DNA from: Phenylobacterium sp. Root700
Lineage (GTDB): Bacteria > Pseudomonadota > Alphaproteobacteria > Caulobacterales > Caulobacteraceae
Assembly (NCBI RefSeq): GCF_001429025.1
Contig: NZ_LMHT01000015.1
Coordinates: forward strand, 52,542 to 116,541
DNA length: 64,000 nt
Reading direction: 5' to 3'
The position numbers and the translations under genes were made by a program. Below, in pieces: positions 53,303 to 62,358 of the stretch. Under the pieces are notes generated by a model. That model was given only the letters and a program-made list of their open reading frames with translations, ran no database searches and had not been told where the DNA came from. The stretch's first letter is position 1, and the number at the start of each line of letters is the position of its first letter.

Positions 53303-54181
53303 TTAGTTTCGGCGATCTAACACGAAATCCACACTCGCCCGCAGGAATTCGGCCCGCGGACCGAACGGATCGAGGTGTGCTTTCGTCTGTTCCGCCAGGA
53401 GATTCAGGCGTTCGCGCGCGGCCTGCGCGCCCAGCAAGGTCACATAGTTGGCCTTGCCCTTGTCGGCGTCCTTGCCGGCCTTTTTGCCGAGTACGGCGCT
53501 GTCGCCCTCGGCGTCCAGCAGGTCATCGACGATCTGGTAGGCCAGGCCGATGTCCTGGGCGAAGGCCATCAGCGCATGGCGCTCGGCGTCGCCGGCGTGG
53601 GCCATGATCAGCGGCAGTTCGAAGGCGACGGCGATCAGCGCGCCGGTCTTCAGCCGCTGCATGCGGGCCACCGCGCCCAGGTCGTCGCGCACGCCCAGCA
53701 TGTCGATCATCTGGCCGCCGCACATGCCCCGCGCGCCGGACGCCAGGGCCAGGCGCAACACCATCTCGGCGCGGACATTGCCGTCCTTATGGGTGTCGGG
53801 ATGGGCGAGAATCTCGAAGGCGACGGTCTGCAGGGCGTCGCCGACCAGCACCGCCGTGGCCTCGTCATAGGCCTTATGCACCGTCGGCCGGCCCCGGCGC
53901 ATGTCGTCGTCGTCCATGCACGGCAGGTCGTCATGGACCAGGCTGTAGGCCTGGATGCACTCCAGCGCGCAGGCCGCGCGCAACACCGCGCGGTCGTCCA
54001 GGTCGAACATCTTGCCGGTCTCGATGGCGAAGAACGGTCGCAGCCGCTTGCCAGGGCCGAGCGCCGCATAGCGCATGGCCTCAGTCAGGCGAGCCTCGGG
54101 CCCCTCGGCGCGATGCAGCAGCTGATCGAGCGCCACCGTCACCAGATCGGCGGACTCCGCGACACGCTGGGCGAGCGCCAT
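53303..54181 (-). CDS. ispA: Polyprenyl diphosphate synthase (farnesyl-type, IspA)
   Basis: This 292-residue protein has the first Asp-rich motif [17 protein letters not shown] and the second DDLLD ([14 protein letters not shown]), with [16 protein letters not shown] before the first. A farnesyl diphosphate synthase is most likely, given the two-residue insertion in motif 1 and the position between xseB and dxs. It starts one base after the xseB stop. Confidence 0.92.
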   Translation of the reverse strand: MALAQRVAESADLVTVALDQLLHRAEGPEARLTEAMRYAALGPGKRLRPFFAIETGKMFDLDDRAVLRAACALECIQAYSLVHDDLPCMDDDDMRRGRPTVHKAYDEATAVLVGDALQTVAFEILAHPDTHKDGNVRAEMVLRLALASGARGMCGGQMIDMLGVRDDLGAVARMQRLKTGALIAVAFELPLIMAHAGDAERHALMAFAQDIGLAYQIVDDLLDAEGDSAVLGKKAGKDADKGKANYVTLLGAQAARERLNLLAEQTKAHLDPFGPRAEFLRASVDFVLDRRN

Positions 54182-54182
54182 C

Positions 54183-54425
54183 TCAGTTGAACTCGGCCGG
54201 CTCGACGCCCGCCTGGCCGCCCGCGCCCACCACGATCTTCTCGACCCGCAGGCGCGCGGCCTCGAGGCGCTTCTCGCAGTGAGCCTTCAGCAGGGCCCCG
54301 CGCTCATAGAGTTCGATGGATTGCTCCAGCGGCGCTTGGCCGGACTCCAGCTGGCCGACAATGCGTTCCAGCTCGGCGAGAGCCTGCTCGAACGAAAGCG
54401 CATCAATGTCGGCGGCGTCGGCCAT
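54183..54425 (-). CDS. xseB: Exodeoxyribonuclease VII small subunit
   Basis: This 80-residue helical protein has the XseB pattern [37 protein letters not shown] lies nine bases upstream of the ATG at 54425; the longer frame to 54479 lacks a ribosome-binding site. xseA is not nearby. Confidence 0.94.
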   Translation of the reverse strand: MADAADIDALSFEQALAELERIVGQLESGQAPLEQSIELYERGALLKAHCEKRLEAARLRVEKIVVGAGGQAGVEPAEFN

Positions 54426-54492
54426 TTCTGAAGTTCCTTGAGAAGCGGGCACGTTAGAGACGAGGGACCTTGGTCGCAACGCCGGAGAGGTG

Positions 54493-55155
54493 TCAGGAGC
54501 GCTCGAAGCGCCGCGTCGACCAGTACTTCCAGCCTTGGTTGGCCGTCAGCCGCCAGCCGCGCTTTCGCAGGGATCGACCGACCATGAAGTTGAAGAAGCC
54601 GTGCGCCAGCACCACCACGTCCTGGCCCTGCTCGGCTAGGTCCACGATCAGGTCGGCGGCCTGGTCGGCGCGGGCCTCGGCCTGGGCGCGGGTTTCCTGA
54701 CCGGCGTGGTGGTTGAAGAACCACCACCAGAACCGGGCCGTGAAGCCCCAGACCTTCGGCGACATCTTCAGGAAGCCCGGGAAGCCCGGCGCCGGCAACG
54801 GCGCCTCGACGAACATCGGGTCGCGGGCGAATTCACGTCCGCCCACCAGCGCCTGAGTGCTTTCGACCGACCGCCTGCGCACCGACGAGATGATGACGTC
54901 AGCCTTGGCGGCCAGTTCCAGCAGCTCGCGCGGCGGGGTCTGGCCGGGCCGAATCCCCAGCTGCTCGTAGCGGCCCCAATAGTCTTCGTAGCCGCGCGCG
55001 TTCAGCATCACGTTGCGCGCGATGTCGGGCTCGCCATGGCGAGCCAGGACAATCGAGCCCGGACGCGTAGCGGCGGTTTTTGGAAGGTCGGCGGTCAAAG
55101 CGTCGGCCATATCATTCGAAGGCCCGGATTCGAGCAACCCGGACTCGCCCTTCAC
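54493..55155 (-). CDS. Histidine phosphatase family protein
   Basis: This 220-residue protein of the phosphoglycerate-mutase-like superfamily has the catalytic [10 protein letters not shown] motif (RHG), a second-strand Arg ([11 protein letters not shown]) and a late AHGFFN with the second His. The substrate is unknown. The GTG at 55155 overlaps the stop of the deacetylase gene (GTGA), suggesting coupling; a Met at 55110 is an alternative start. Confidence 0.82.
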   Translation of the reverse strand: MKGESGLLESGPSNDMADALTADLPKTAATRPGSIVLARHGEPDIARNVMLNARGYEDYWGRYEQLGIRPGQTPPRELLELAAKADVIISSVRRRSVESTQALVGGREFARDPMFVEAPLPAPGFPGFLKMSPKVWGFTARFWWWFFNHHAGQETRAQAEARADQAADLIVDLAEQGQDVVVLAHGFFNFMVGRSLRKRGWRLTANQGWKYWSTRRFERS

Positions 55156-56075
55156 CCCTGCGAGAGAGCCTGAACGTGCGCGAGTGCAGAACGGCCTAGA
55201 GCCTCAAGGTCGTACCCGCCCTCGAGCGAGGAAACAACCCGGCCGCTGCTATGAGCCTGCGCCACGCTGACGATCGCCCGCGTCGCCCAGGCGAAATCCT
55301 CGGCCTCCAGGCTCTGACTCGAATCGCCGATCGGGTCGCGGGCATGGGCGTCGAAGCCGGCCGAGACGATGATCAGATCGGGCGCGAAGGCGTCGACATG
55401 GGACATCAGCCCCTCGAATTCCTTGCGCCACAATTCCCGCGGCGCGCCCGGCGGTACAACGGCGTTCCGGATATTGGCGGGTACGACTTCGGACGGATGG
55501 CCGGTGCCCGGCCACATCGGCCACTGCTGGACCGAGGCGAAGAACAGGTCCTCGCGCCCGGCGAACACCGCCTGGGTTCCGTTACCGTGATGGACGTCGA
55601 AATCGACCACGGCGACCCGCTTGAGCCCAGCTTCCTGAGCGGCGCGGGCGGCGATGGCGACGTTGGAAAAAATGCAAAAGCCCATCGGCAGGGCCGGCTC
55701 GGCGTGGTGGCCCGGAGGCCGCACGGCGCAGAAGGCGCGATTCGCCCGGCCCGCGGCCACGTCCCTCACCGCCTGCACCACCGCCCCGGCGGCGCGGCGC
55801 GCGGCGGTCAGACTGCCGGGCGACATGTAGGTGTCGTCGTCCAGCCGCAGCCTGCCGGTCACGGGCGCGGTCTCGAAGATCGCGTCGACATAATTTCCAC
55901 GGTGCGCCAGTTCGAGATCGGCGCGCGCCACCAGCGGCGCCTCGCGCGGGTCGAGCAGCAGGCCGCTGTCGGCCAGAGCGTCCAGCACCGCGCTCAGCCG
56001 CGCGGGCCGCTCGTGATGCCCCTCGCCTGGGCGGTGGTCCAGCATGTCGCGATGGGTGTAGAGGGCGGTGTCCAT
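55152..56075 (-). CDS. Histone-deacetylase-like amidohydrolase
   Basis: This 307-residue zinc amidohydrolase of the HDAC/acetylpolyamine family has [20 protein letters not shown], then [16 protein letters not shown] (metal ligands) and [11 protein letters not shown]. It removes acetyl groups from polyamines, lysines or similar. It is probably the first gene of a run with the phosphatase, xseB, ispA and dxs. Confidence 0.92.
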   Translation of the reverse strand: MDTALYTHRDMLDHRPGEGHHERPARLSAVLDALADSGLLLDPREAPLVARADLELAHRGNYVDAIFETAPVTGRLRLDDDTYMSPGSLTAARRAAGAVVQAVRDVAAGRANRAFCAVRPPGHHAEPALPMGFCIFSNVAIAARAAQEAGLKRVAVVDFDVHHGNGTQAVFAGREDLFFASVQQWPMWPGTGHPSEVVPANIRNAVVPPGAPRELWRKEFEGLMSHVDAFAPDLIIVSAGFDAHARDPIGDSSQSLEAEDFAWATRAIVSVAQAHSSGRVVSSLEGGYDLEALGRSALAHVQALSQG

Positions 56076-56112
56076 GGAATCTCACCCTAACCCGTCGAGC
56101 GTCTCAAACAGA

Positions 56113-56652
56113 ATGCAGGAACCCGTGATCCGCCGCGCCGAAGCCTCCGACGCGCAGACCGTCGCCGAGCTCGGCGCCCGCACCTTCGTCGAGACCTTTG
56201 GATACCTCTATCCGCCGCAGGACCTCGCAGACTTCCTGGCTCAGGCCTATGGGCTGGAGAGCGCCAAGGCCGACCTCGCCGATCCCGCCAAGGCGACATG
56301 GCTGGTGGAAGCCGGCGGCCAGGCGGTCGGCTACGCCCTCGCCGGTCCCTGCGGCCTGCCCCATGACGAGGTCACGCCGGCCTGCGGCGAACTCAAACGG
56401 CTCTATCTGCTGAAGGACTGGCAGAACGGCGGCACGGGCCGCCGCTTGTTCACCGAGGTAATGGAGTGGCTGGAACGCGACGGCCCCCGCGACCTCTGGA
56501 TCGGGGTGTGGTCCGAGAACTTCGGCGCCCAGCGGTTCTATGCTCGGCAGGGCTTTTCCAAGGTCGGCGAATACGGCTTCCGAGTCGGCTCGACCACCGA
56601 CCACGAGTTCATCCTGCGACGTGTTGCGCAAAGAATTTCCACCGATGCGTGA
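56113..56652 (+). CDS. GNAT-family N-acetyltransferase
   Basis: This 179-residue protein has the GNAT core: GELKRLYLLKDWQNGGTGRR (acetyl-CoA-binding loop) and WIGVWSENFGAQRFYARQGF. It transfers an acetyl group to an amine; the substrate is unknown. I start at 56113 (MQEPVIRRAE); the frame continues to 56068. It diverges from the deacetylase gene with a 37-base gap. Confidence 0.87.
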   Translation: MQEPVIRRAEASDAQTVAELGARTFVETFGYLYPPQDLADFLAQAYGLESAKADLADPAKATWLVEAGGQAVGYALAGPCGLPHDEVTPACGELKRLYLLKDWQNGGTGRRLFTEVMEWLERDGPRDLWIGVWSENFGAQRFYARQGFSKVGEYGFRVGSTTDHEFILRRVAQRISTDA

Positions 56653-56684
56653 ATTTTAGGCGCTGTCTTTCCAGTTTCCCTGAA

Positions 56685-56704
56685 TCTCTAATGGAAATTA
56701 GAGA
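56685..56704 (+). terminator. AT-rich stem-loop after the acetyltransferase gene
   Basis: TCTCTAAT and ATTAGAGA form a perfect 8-bp stem with a GGAA loop, 32 bases after the acetyltransferase stop. It is AT-rich and lacks a long T run, so it may be a regulatory palindrome instead of a terminator. Confidence 0.4.
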
Positions 56705-56752
56705 AATATTGCGACGAATTAACAAGCGGGACTTTGACGCTGGCGCTGTGTT

Positions 56753-56771
56753 TTGTCAGGTTCCGTGACAA
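56753..56771 (+). promoter_or_regulatory. Operator-like inverted repeat before the recombinase-like gene
   Basis: TTGTCAGGTTCCGTGACAA is a perfect 6-bp inverted repeat with a 7-base spacer, 30 bases before the start codon. A TTGACG at 56734 may be the -35 of the same promoter. It may bind the encoded helix-turn-helix protein. Confidence 0.45.
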
Positions 56772-56801
56772 TCATCGCAGTAGCTACTGGCGACGGGTGG
56801 G

Positions 56802-57296
56802 ATGCTGAAAATCGGATATGTCCGCCTGCGCGACGAGCGTTCGGCGGAAGACACTGCGACCTTGAAGTCGATCGGATGTCATGTGGTCCGGGCTGAAGAG
56901 CCCGTCTGCCCGATGTCCGACGACTCCGCGGTCCTGAACTCGATTTTGGACTTCATCAGCGATGGCGACCAATTGGTCGTCACGCGCCTGGTCCACCTTG
57001 GCTCGTCGTCCCGAGACCTCCTGGACTTCCTGGACCGGCTCGAAGCCCGGGGCGCGAGCCTGTTCATCGCGCAGGCCGAGCTCTCCACCCTGGGAGAAGG
57101 CGGCCGGGCGCTGCGCGCGGCGCTGGAAGCCGTGGCCTCCGTCGAACCCCCGTGGGTCTCGCGTCGCCGCAAGGGCGCGCCGACTGAGGACATCCGCGCC
57201 CTGCAGGCCGCCGGCGTCGGCCCGGTCGAGATCGCCCGGCGCCTGGGCGTGTCGCGCATGACCGTCTGGCGCAAGCTCAAGACCCAGCCGGCCTAG
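56802..57296 (+). CDS. Serine-recombinase-like protein lacking catalytic residues, with HTH
   Basis: This 164-residue protein has the resolvase N-terminal fold (LKIGYVRLRD, then LVVTRLVHLGSSSRDLLDFL) and a C-terminal Hin-type helix-turn-helix (GPVEIARRLGVSRMTVWRKL). The catalytic Ser of the usual ARVST is replaced (VRLRD), and the catalytic Arg residues of DRLGRS are missing (VHLGSSS). It is thus probably a DNA-binding regulator rather than an active recombinase. No terminal repeats or attachment sites flank it. It converges on the TetR gene with CTAG stop overlap. Confidence 0.8.
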   Translation: MLKIGYVRLRDERSAEDTATLKSIGCHVVRAEEPVCPMSDDSAVLNSILDFISDGDQLVVTRLVHLGSSSRDLLDFLDRLEARGASLFIAQAELSTLGEGGRALRAALEAVASVEPPWVSRRRKGAPTEDIRALQAAGVGPVEIARRLGVSRMTVWRKLKTQPA

Positions 57297-57958
57297 GCTC
57301 GCATCCCGTCAACGATCGCGTGCGCCGCAGCGAGCGTTTGATCGACCAGCTGTTGAACTTGCCGCCGCGAGATCTTCTGCCGCAGCGATCCGGCGCGAAA
57401 CAGCACCGCGCCGATCATGTTGTCGACGAACGCTGAAACCTCCGCCGCCGGCAGGGCGCCGGCGAAGGCTGCGTCGAGCGCGACGACATAAGGCCGCCTC
57501 TCCCGCTGATAGAGCGCATCAAGCGCGGCGGAAAGTTCCGGATCACGGCGGCGGGCCTGAGCCAGTTCGGGGGTCGCGATCCCGGCGGGGCCGTCGAGGT
57601 GGCGCACGAGGCCCCAGAGATTCTCAATCAGCACCGTACGCGGCGCGACCCTGGCCGAGAGCTGCGGGTCGGTGTCGCGATTGGCGTTGTCCAGCATCCA
57701 GATGACGAGTTCGCGCTTATTGGCGAAGCGACGATAGAGGGCCGGACGGCTGCACCCCGCGCGTTCGGCCAGCTCTTCGAATGACATTCCCGCATAGCCG
57801 CGCTCGGCCAGAAGTTCCCAACCGGCCGCCAGAATCGCGGGCTCCATCGAGTCATCGCGAGGCCGGCCACGGCCACGCTTGGCCGAAGCGGACGGCGGCG
57901 GCTCAGCTTGCGGATTGTCGCGGTCTCGGAATGTCACCGTCGCAAAACCATCATCCAT
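57293..57958 (-). CDS. TetR-family transcriptional regulator
   Basis: This 221-residue protein has an N-terminal basic tail (KRGRGRPRDD), the TetR helix-turn-helix (GWELLAERGYAGMSFEELAE, AGCSRPALYRRFANKREL) and a C-terminal ligand domain. I start at 57958; the frame to 58303 reads into the receptor gene. It is divergent from the TonB receptor with only 46 bases between starts and is its likely repressor. Confidence 0.9.
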   Translation of the reverse strand: MDDGFATVTFRDRDNPQAEPPPSASAKRGRGRPRDDSMEPAILAAGWELLAERGYAGMSFEELAERAGCSRPALYRRFANKRELVIWMLDNANRDTDPQLSARVAPRTVLIENLWGLVRHLDGPAGIATPELAQARRRDPELSAALDALYQRERRPYVVALDAAFAGALPAAEVSAFVDNMIGAVLFRAGSLRQKISRRQVQQLVDQTLAAAHAIVDGMRA

Positions 57959-58004
57959 TATCGTTACACGGCCCGAACGTAATTTGAGTTGGCAAGGGGC
58001 GTCA

Positions 58005-60464
58005 ATGATGTCGGATCTATCTATTGAGCGCACACGGGCGATGTCGCGTGTTCGCGGTTGGCGATTGGCGAACCGCGCCGCGTATTTCGCCTCGCTCGCC
58101 TCGGTGCTGTTGATCGCCGCTCCGGCCTTGGCCGAAGAGGCTGAACCGGCCGGCACGCTGGAGGAGGTGATCGTCACCGCCCAGAAGCGCGCCGAGGCCT
58201 TGGAAGACGTGCCGATCGCCATCTCGGCCTTTAGCGGCCAGAGCATGGAGCGCATGCGCCTGAGGTCGATCGAGGACGTGGCCAGTCTGGCGCCCAGCAC
58301 CAACTACAAGAACCAGAGCCCGGCGGCGCCCAGCATCAGCATCCGGGGCATCACTTCCGACGAGTCGGGTGCGGGCTCGGAATCGGCGGTCTCCACCTAT
58401 CTCGACGGGGTCGATATCAGCCGCCGGGAAGGCGCGCAGATGGCGATCTACGACATGGATCGCATTGAAATCGTGCGCGGCCCCCAGGGCACTCTGTTTG
58501 GCACCGCGTCGCAGATCGGCGGCCTGTCGCTGATCACCCGCAAGCCGCAGATGGAGTTTGCCGGCTACCTCAACGGCGCGGTCGGAAACCTGGACTATCG
58601 CCGGATCGAGGGGGCTGTGAACGTGCCGATCTCCGACGTCGCGGCGTTCCGGATCGCCGGCTTCCACGAAGAGCGCACCGGCTACATCAAGAACAGAGCC
58701 GCGACCGGCGGCGACGCCGACGACTACATGGGCCAGGACACCACCGCCGCGCGCGGCTCGTTCAAGTACGAACCCACCGACCAGCTCAGCGTCACCCTGG
58801 TCGGCTACTTCCAGGACGACAATCCGACCGGCACGCAGTTCACCAGCCTGACCATTCCGACGCCGAGCGGCGGCCATGCCGACTACTTCAAGGAGACCTA
58901 TCAGGCTCCCCGAAAGCCCTCGAAGTTCTCGCGAAACGTCTACGGCGGCACGCTGCTGATCGAGGCCGAACTGAACGACAAGGTGAGCTTCAGCTCGATC
59001 ACCGGCTACCGGGAATATGACTACCAGCAATATTTCGACTTGGACGGCGGTTTCGTCGCGTTCGTCGACAGCGACATCAACAACAAGACCTCGAGCCTCT
59101 ACCAGGAAGCGCGGGTCAATTTCACGGCAGGCGAGCGCCTGCAGGGCTTCGCCGGCCTCAGCTATATCCGCGAGACGGTGGATGAGACCATCGGCCTGAC
59201 CTTCAGCGAACCGATCTTCGGCATCCTCTCAAGCGGCGTTTTCGTGCTGCCCAACGGCCAGCCCAACCAACTCGTGCTCCCGCCGTCGATGGGGATTACG
59301 CTCGATCCCAATCGCCGGGAGTATCGCGAGCAAGGCGGCCGCAAGACCGACATCTCGGCCTTCGTCGACGTGACCTATGATTTCACCGACCGTCTCAAGG
59401 CGAATGGCGGCGTTCGCTTCGTGCGCAACGAACGACGGTTCATCTCCAATCAGCCGGCGGTGGGACAGGCCGGACTGATCAAGCTCGGCGTGTACTCCAG
59501 CGTCTCCACAGCGGTGGCGGCCAAGTTCAAGGCCCTTGATCCGACCTTCAGCGCCACCAATCCGAGCCATGCGCTCTTCAGCGCCTATTACGGCGCCTTG
59601 CAAGCCGCGCTTCCGGGGGCCTACGCGGCGGCGCCCAAGAACCTGATGTTCGCGGCGACCAACGGAGCCATGTCCGGAAGCGACAGCTTCGACGGCGTCC
59701 TGCCGCGGTTCTCGGTGCAATACGAACTGAGCAACGGTCTGCACGCCTATGTCGGCGTCGCCAAAGGCCAGCGCTCCGGCTTCCTCGAGGCCGACCGCAA
59801 GGGGGGCGTCTCATCGGTCGATCCCGAGCAACTCTGGAACTACGAAGTCGGACTGAAGGGCGCCTACGCCCACTTCCGCTTCGACACGGCCCTCTTCCAC
59901 TACACCTGGAAAGACTTCCAGACCGTCGAACTCATCGACCCCAGCAACCCGACCCTCGGCCAGCGGTCGGTCAACGCCGGTTCGGCCAGCGCGACTGGGT
60001 TCGAGTTCGCAGGCGCCTATCTCATCACCGACGGTGTCGATCTGTTCGCCAACTTCTCCTATCTCGACGGCGGGTTCGACGACTTCAAGTCGTCGGAGGG
60101 CGACTTCTCGGGCAACCGCTTCCGCATTTCGCCGGAGTACCAGGCCGCCATCGGCCTGAACGCGGAACGGCCGATCAGCGGAAACCTCTCGGCGTTCTTC
60201 TCCGGACGCGTGCGCTACCAGTCGAAGGTCTATTTCGACAACGAGAACGTCGCGCCGAAGATGGACGACGGCCACATCTTCGTCAGCGGCAACTTGGGGA
60301 TCCGCGATCAGGCGGCGGGCTGGAGCGCGCGGCTGTTCGCCGACAACCTGCTCGACGAGAAGTACCTGCTCGACGCCGGCAACTCGGGCGAGAACTTCGG
60401 AACGCCCACCATGATCGCCGGCGCGCCGCGCACCTTCGGAATCGAATTCGGCCTCGAGTTCTAG
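58005..60464 (+). CDS. TonB-dependent receptor, TetR-linked
   Basis: This 819-residue outer-membrane receptor has a signal peptide (SVLLIAAPALAEE), a TonB-box-like LEEVIVTAQKRAEALEDVPI, a plug (SIRGITSDES, RIEIVRGPQGTLFGTASQIG) and a barrel ending in FGIEFGLEF. AAGGGG precedes the ATG at 58005. The form is of the iron-complex/oligosaccharide-type plug common in Caulobacter and Sphingomonads. It may be cotranscribed with the metallophosphoesterase 30 bases downstream, which suggests uptake of a phosphorylated substrate. Confidence 0.92.
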   Translation: MMSDLSIERTRAMSRVRGWRLANRAAYFASLASVLLIAAPALAEEAEPAGTLEEVIVTAQKRAEALEDVPIAISAFSGQSMERMRLRSIEDVASLAPSTNYKNQSPAAPSISIRGITSDESGAGSESAVSTYLDGVDISRREGAQMAIYDMDRIEIVRGPQGTLFGTASQIGGLSLITRKPQMEFAGYLNGAVGNLDYRRIEGAVNVPISDVAAFRIAGFHEERTGYIKNRAATGGDADDYMGQDTTAARGSFKYEPTDQLSVTLVGYFQDDNPTGTQFTSLTIPTPSGGHADYFKETYQAPRKPSKFSRNVYGGTLLIEAELNDKVSFSSITGYREYDYQQYFDLDGGFVAFVDSDINNKTSSLYQEARVNFTAGERLQGFAGLSYIRETVDETIGLTFSEPIFGILSSGVFVLPNGQPNQLVLPPSMGITLDPNRREYREQGGRKTDISAFVDVTYDFTDRLKANGGVRFVRNERRFISNQPAVGQAGLIKLGVYSSVSTAVAAKFKALDPTFSATNPSHALFSAYYGALQAALPGAYAAAPKNLMFAATNGAMSGSDSFDGVLPRFSVQYELSNGLHAYVGVAKGQRSGFLEADRKGGVSSVDPEQLWNYEVGLKGAYAHFRFDTALFHYTWKDFQTVELIDPSNPTLGQRSVNAGSASATGFEFAGAYLITDGVDLFANFSYLDGGFDDFKSSEGDFSGNRFRISPEYQAAIGLNAERPISGNLSAFFSGRVRYQSKVYFDNENVAPKMDDGHIFVSGNLGIRDQAAGWSARLFADNLLDEKYLLDAGNSGENFGTPTMIAGAPRTFGIEFGLEF

Positions 60465-60494
60465 CCCTTACATCCTGCAACCAGAGAGATTCCA

Positions 60495-61790
60495 ATGATC
60501 GGCAAAACCCGCCGCTTCGTGCTGGCGCTCGCCGCCACCGCGGCGCTGACCGCGCCCGCCGTGGCTTGGTCCAGGGACGAGAGCTTCACGCTCGCGGTGA
60601 TCCCCGACACCCAGAACTATGTGGACTACAGCCACCAGACGGCCGAGGGCTTTCCCTTCGACGCGCGCGACCTGTTCTTCCAACAGATGCGCTACATCGA
60701 AGGCCGCCTGAAGGCCAACGGCGGCGATATCGCCTTCGTCACCTCGCTGGGCGACACCTGGCAGCACCAGACCAAGAAGTTCGACGAGGCCCACGCCAAG
60801 TTCGGGGTCAGCGCCGGGGCTAACCCGATCCTCGACACCCACTTCGCACCCACCGACAAGACCAGAACCGTCGAGATGCCGACGGCCAAGCAGGGCTTCG
60901 ACATCATCGCCGGCAAGACACCGTTCTCGGTCGTCCCGGGCAATCACGACTACGACGCGATGTGGACGGACTCGCGCCACCTGCCGATCAAGGACTTCAT
61001 GAACCCGGGCGATCACCCCCGTCCCTACGGCATGCTGCACCCCGGCGGGCTGGATAACTGGCGCGAGGTGTTCGGGGCCGATACGGCCTTCTTCAAGGAC
61101 AAGCCCTGGTACGTCGCCTCGTACAATGGCGGCGCCGACAGCGCCCAAATCTTCACGGCCGGGGGCTACAAATTCCTGCACATCGGCCTGGAAATGGCGC
61201 CGAGCGACGACGTGCTGGCCTGGGTCGCCAAGGTCATCAATGACCACCGCGGCCTGCCGACCATCATCAGCATCCACGACCATCTGAACACCAACGGCGA
61301 ACGCGCGCCCAATCCGATGGTCGACATGGCCATGGTGCACGCTGAGCACAACAACCCTGAAGCTGTCTGGAAGAAGCTTCTCAGCCGCCACGATCAAATC
61401 TTCCTGGTGCTCAACGGCCACCAGCATGGCCAAGCCTATCGCGCCGACCCCGGCGCCGGCGGGTTCGCGGTCCACCAATTGCTGGCCGACTATCAAGACC
61501 GCGGCCAGACGGCGATCGCCGCTGGCGTGAAGACCGCCTACCCGGTGGGGATCGGCGACGGCTGGATGCGTTTCATGACCTTCGACATGAGCGGCGCGAC
61601 CCCTGCGATCCGGGTGCGGACCTACTCGACCTATTACAAGGCCTTCTCCGGCGACGTGCCCCAATACGCCGCCTGGTATCGCGGCGGCGAGCAGCCCAAG
61701 CTGACCGACAGCGAGTTCCTCGCCCGGGATGACTTCTCCATAGAAATCAAGGACTTTCGCCAGCGGTTTGGAAAACCCGCACGTCACTAG
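60495..61790 (+). CDS. Exported metallophosphoesterase
   Basis: This 431-residue protein has a signal peptide (LALAATAALTAPAVAWS) and calcineurin-like metal motifs: VIPDTQNY (D), SLGDTWQH (GD), VVPGNHDYDA (GNH[DE]), SIHDHL and LNGHQHGQ (GHxH). It would cleave phosphoesters in the periplasm or outside the cell. It lies directly after the TonB receptor. Confidence 0.9.
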   Translation: MIGKTRRFVLALAATAALTAPAVAWSRDESFTLAVIPDTQNYVDYSHQTAEGFPFDARDLFFQQMRYIEGRLKANGGDIAFVTSLGDTWQHQTKKFDEAHAKFGVSAGANPILDTHFAPTDKTRTVEMPTAKQGFDIIAGKTPFSVVPGNHDYDAMWTDSRHLPIKDFMNPGDHPRPYGMLHPGGLDNWREVFGADTAFFKDKPWYVASYNGGADSAQIFTAGGYKFLHIGLEMAPSDDVLAWVAKVINDHRGLPTIISIHDHLNTNGERAPNPMVDMAMVHAEHNNPEAVWKKLLSRHDQIFLVLNGHQHGQAYRADPGAGGFAVHQLLADYQDRGQTAIAAGVKTAYPVGIGDGWMRFMTFDMSGATPAIRVRTYSTYYKAFSGDVPQYAAWYRGGEQPKLTDSEFLARDDFSIEIKDFRQRFGKPARH

Positions 61791-61831
61791 GAACCGTCGG
61801 GGTGAAAAATCCAGCCGCCCCGGTTGAAACT

Positions 61832-61854
61832 GAAACGTTATAATATTACATCGC
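61832..61854 (+). promoter_or_regulatory. Zur-box-like palindrome upstream of the MerC-like gene
   Basis: An imperfect 23-bp palindrome centred on 61843 (core CGTTATAATATTACA) matches the GAAATGTTATA-N-TATAACATTTC Zur operator pattern that I recall at about 19 of 22 non-centre positions. It lies 40 bases before the gene start. Confidence 0.65.
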
Positions 61855-61893
61855 TCGAGCCGCGACGATGACGGCCAGCCGAGCGAGGGATTT

Positions 61894-62250
61894 TTGAAGA
61901 CCGCTTCCACGTCCCTGCTCGACGCCTCCGCCATCAGCCTGTCCGGCCTCTGCATGGCTCACTGCCTGGTCCTCCCCCTGGTCGCCGCGTTCTCCCCCCT
62001 CCTGGCGGCCTGGGCGGAGGCCGAGTGGGTCCACGTCCTGGTCATCGTCATGGCTGCGCCGCTCTCGGCCCTGGCCCTTTGGCGGCGAGGCCAGGCGCCG
62101 GCGGTGATCCTGCTGGCGCTCAGCGGTCTCACCCTGATGGGCCTCGGGCTATGGCCGCTTCACGCCTGGGAGACTCCGCTGACCGTCGGCGGCAGCCTGC
62201 TGTTGGCCGGGGCCCATATCGTCAACTGGAAGCGCCAGCACGCGCACTAG
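61894..62250 (+). CDS. MerC-domain membrane protein
   Basis: This 118-residue protein has four membrane helices. LSGLCMAHCLVLPLVAAF carries the paired Cys (CxxxC, CMAHC) of the MerC family, which binds or transports a thiophilic metal. The start is a TTG after GAGGG. A Zur-box-like palindrome upstream suggests that zinc, not mercury, is the relevant metal. No mer genes are nearby. Confidence 0.85.
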   Translation: MKTASTSLLDASAISLSGLCMAHCLVLPLVAAFSPLLAAWAEAEWVHVLVIVMAAPLSALALWRRGQAPAVILLALSGLTLMGLGLWPLHAWETPLTVGGSLLLAGAHIVNWKRQHAH

Positions 62251-62358
62251 ATCGCCTGCCGGCCATAGTCCGTACAAGGCGCGCTGGACAACGAGGGTCG
62301 GCGGCTTCATCTTCGGAAGTCAAACGTCTGTTCGTCCCCCTATTTGGGAAGCCTGCCC

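Noticed and set aside
56802..57296. Serine recombinase gene as evidence of a mobile element or genomic island
   Set aside because: No terminal repeats, attachment duplications or cargo genes flank it, and the catalytic residues are missing.
57959..58004. CGTT...AACG repeat in the TetR/TonB gap as an operator
   Set aside because: Only four base pairs match perfectly, too little to call; an operator is expected there but not proven by this repeat.
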